From contig JACPYL010000010.1 of NCBI GenBank assembly GCA_016196065.1, forward strand, positions 62,001-126,000: a stretch of DNA of 64,000 nt, in the 5' to 3' direction. Position 1 is the first letter of the stretch. Each line of letters starts with the position of its first letter. Positions 62,051 to 64,000 of the stretch are shown piece by piece. The DNA is from Acidobacteriota bacterium (GTDB taxonomy: Bacteria; Acidobacteriota; Terriglobia; Terriglobales; Acidobacteriaceae). The notes below the pieces were generated by a model. That model was not told the origin of the DNA. It did no database searches and worked only from the letters and a program-made list of their open reading frames with translations. Made by a program: the position numbers and the translations under genes.

Positions 62051-64000
62051 ATGCTCCGGCAAGTGAGTCTGTCAGTTGTAGCAGCGAGGAAAGTTCTTCC
62101 CGACGAACGCCAGCGGGAAGCCATTGAGCATGTCCACGGCCCGATGCTGGTGCTAGCCGGTGCCGGCACTGGAAAGACGACTGTCCTCACGCAACGAATT
62201 GCCCACCTGATCCGCGAAGGTCACGCCCGGCCGGACGAGATTCTTGCACTCACCTATACCGACAACGCCGCCGACGAAATGAAGAAGCGCGTGCAGTCGG
62301 AACTTGAAGGCAGGGATACCACTGGCCTGCAGGTCCTCACTTTTCACGCGTGGTGCAATGACCTCCTGCATCGCCGCGGCGCGCAATTTGGGGTGCTCGA
62401 CGATAAGGACTTGTGGATCTATCTACGCCGGCACATCCGCGATTTTCGGCTGAAGCATTTCGTTCGCGCAGCCAACGTGACGCAGTTTTTGGATGCTCTG
62501 CTCGATTTCATGCGCCGGTGCCAGGACGAACTAGTCGGCCCCGACCAATACGCTGCCTTCGTCGATCGTGTCGAGCGCGGTGAAGTTGCCGTGCAGCGTG
62601 TCGCCAAGTCCAAGAAGCAGGATGAGCTTGATCCCGCAGAAGTGCTCGAGCGCTGCCGCGAGATTGGGCGGGTCTTCTCCACCGTCGAACGCCTGCTCGC
62701 GGAAAACAACCTGGGCACGTTCGGCCACATGATCACGCGGGCTTATCAGCTTCTGAAGGACGATCCGGCCTTGCTGGAAGCCGAACGCGTTCGCACACGA
62801 TTTCTGCTGGTCGACGAATTTCAGGATGCCAACTTCGCGCAGGTCGAAATCCTTGCGTTGCTTGCCGGCTCCACAGCGAACGTATTCGCCGTCGGCGATC
62901 CCGACCAGGCGATCTACCGCTTTCGTGGAGCGTCCAGCGCGGCATTTACATTGTTTGCCGGACACTTTCCAGGTACGAAGTTCGTCGTTCTGGAGAAGAA
63001 CCGGCGCTCGCTCTCGCCGATCCTGCGGTGCGCGTTCGGCATTGTGAATGACAACCCACCGGTCTTCTCGAAGAAGGGAAGCGGGATTTCCTATCAGCGG
63101 TCGCCGCTCGCATCGGAACGCGAGGTGCAGGCCGTCGCCCAAGGTACACCGATCATCGCGCTGCCAGTTGAAATCGTCACCTGGGGAGACAAAGAAGTTG
63201 AGGCAGCCGATCTGGCGCGCCAGATACAGAAGAAGCGCAAAGAGAAGACTGGTGACTCGCGCTGCACATGGAGCGACTTCGCCGTCCTCTACCGCCAGCA
63301 CAGCCATCGCGAAGAATTGGTCAAGGAGTTCGCCGAGCGGGGCATCCCGTTTTCCATCGAGGCATTGGATGTCTTGCATACTCCGGAAGTCCGTGACGTC
63401 ATTGCGTGCCTGACGGCTGCCGTGAGCCCAGCCGATGCGACGAGTTTGTTTCGTGTGGCTGCTCTGCCGCAGTTTGCCATCGACCCCCATCAATTGCGTG
63501 CTGCGATGAAGGCAGTAAGGCGTGAAGAACTCGACTTCCGCAAGGTGCTCGCCAATCTCGTCCGCGGGCCAGCTGTTCTCGAGGTAGTCGATAAAGCACA
63601 TCAACAGGTAAAGAAAGATGGAGTGCAGGCCATCGATGCGGCGAGGATCGTCGTGCGCCAGTTCGCATTGGCGGACTCAGCGCCCGCGTCTGCGTTTCTC
63701 AAGTTTGTGGAGACTTGGCAGAGAAAGCCGATTGTCGAAACGGGTAGCCCCGCGGAATTTCTTGACTATCTGGATTACTTCACGCAAGCCAAGGGCACCA
63801 TCGCGCTTCCGCCGACGACTGCTGACGCTGTCCGGCTCCTGACCGTGCACACCGCCAAGGGTCTCGAGTTTAGACATGTTGCGATCATCCGAGCCTACTC
63901 GCCCTCCTTCCCTTGCGGCTGGAAAGAGCCTCTCGTTGACCTGCCGCCCGAGCTGCGGACTTCCGGGAACGAGGATGATGACAAAGCCTTGAATGAAGAG
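62051..64000 (+). CDS. UvrD/Rep-family ATP-dependent DNA helicase (3'-truncated)
   Basis: An uninterrupted frame from ATG 62051 to the window end (650 codons, no stop) encodes an SF1A helicase. It has the Q motif region RKVLPDERQREAIEHVHGPM, Walker A AGAGTGKT (about 36-43), motif Ia LTYTDNAADEMKKR, motif II VDEFQDANF, motif III GDPDQAIYRFRGA, motif IV/V regions NRRSLSPILRCAFGI and LTVHTAKGLEF (about 597-607). Such helicases unwind 3'-tailed DNA in repair. The C-terminal domain lies beyond the window, and a PD-(D/E)XK nuclease domain typical of AddA-like relatives may follow; this cannot be seen. The start has no clear ribosome site. Confidence 0.92.
   Translation, partial: MLRQVSLSVVAARKVLPDERQREAIEHVHGPMLVLAGAGTGKTTVLTQRIAHLIREGHARPDEILALTYTDNAADEMKKRVQSELEGRDTTGLQVLTFHAWCNDLLHRRGAQFGVLDDKDLWIYLRRHIRDFRLKHFVRAANVTQFLDALLDFMRRCQDELVGPDQYAAFVDRVERGEVAVQRVAKSKKQDELDPAEVLERCREIGRVFSTVERLLAENNLGTFGHMITRAYQLLKDDPALLEAERVRTRFLLVDEFQDANFAQVEILALLAGSTANVFAVGDPDQAIYRFRGASSAAFTLFAGHFPGTKFVVLEKNRRSLSPILRCAFGIVNDNPPVFSKKGSGISYQRSPLASEREVQAVAQGTPIIALPVEIVTWGDKEVEAADLARQIQKKRKEKTGDSRCTWSDFAVLYRQHSHREELVKEFAERGIPFSIEALDVLHTPEVRDVIACLTAAVSPADATSLFRVAALPQFAIDPHQLRAAMKAVRREELDFRKVLANLVRGPAVLEVVDKAHQQVKKDGVQAIDAARIVVRQFALADSAPASAFLKFVETWQRKPIVETGSPAEFLDYLDYFTQAKGTIALPPTTADAVRLLTVHTAKGLEFRHVAIIRAYSPSFPCGWKEPLVDLPPELRTSGNEDDDKALNEE

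Noticed and set aside
62531-63604. 357-codon minus-strand ORF
   Set aside because: Antisense to the helicase; the plus-strand frame has motifs I-III and stays open to the window end.

Overview
The window looks like chromosomal DNA of an Acidobacteriota bacterium, probably of the Koribacter/Terriglobia type. This is inferred from family content: a very large Oar-type TonB receptor with an N-terminal carboxypeptidase-regulatory domain, an ASPIC/UnbV protein coupled to TPR proteins, a TIGR03118-type protein, SBBP/choice-of-anchor secreted proteins, many secreted peptidases, and palindromic intergenic repeats. No species assignment can be made from sequence reading alone. No rRNA, tRNA, CRISPR array, prophage or transposase gene was seen.

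Layout. 0-8.2 kb (minus strand): secreted TPR protein, TonB-dependent receptor with a terminator and a Fur-box-like upstream site, then a TPR gene translationally coupled (TAATG) to an FG-GAP/ASPIC-UnbV protein. 8.3-14.8 kb (plus): DinB-like protein, M1 metallopeptidase, membrane protein, kelch-like protein, glutamate dehydrogenase. 14.9-21.1 kb (minus): a run of a short helical protein, RlpA-like lipoprotein, HIT protein, small protein, membrane PP2C/SpoIIE phosphatase, small zinc-ribbon-like protein and an ankyrin protein. 21.4-34.8 kb (plus): NTF2-like lipoprotein, mutY, redoxin, thioredoxin-reductase-like flavoprotein, a frameshifted membrane gene, M28 peptidase, a large protein with a class III cyclase-like domain, two secreted proteins, and an AAA+/VWA pair resembling Mg-chelatase I/D subunits. 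35-42 kb: secreted proteins, a lipoprotein, an S9 peptidase and a TPR protein. 42-48.2 kb (plus): Cys-rich protein, thioesterase, cytochrome bd oxidase cydAB with a CRP/FNR-type site, SDR, Mrp/NBP35 ATPase, aldo/keto reductase. 48.2-52.3 kb: a signalling locus of two response regulators with HD-type outputs around a histidine kinase. 52.4-57.9 kb: Tat-exported FAD oxidoreductase, SBBP/ASH surface protein, a lipoprotein and a small membrane protein. 58-61.9 kb: heat-shock cluster hrcA-grpE-dnaJ followed by rsmE. 62 kb to the end: a UvrD-family helicase running off the window.

The most unusual layer is between and inside genes. At least eight spacers hold arrays of degenerate 7-12 base 'words' arranged as imperfect inverted repeats, with a different word at each locus but the same architecture. 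Several compact palindrome families recur, one forming a REPIN-like inverted doublet. Two palindromes lie in frame inside coding genes (mutY and the S9 peptidase). Other points of interest are an 11-bp tandem duplication that breaks a membrane-protein gene, a CRP/FNR-like site centred about 41.5 bases upstream of a predicted cydAB start, a structured hrcA leader, a dnaJ that seems to need a CTG start, and an uncharacterised cyclase-like protein.
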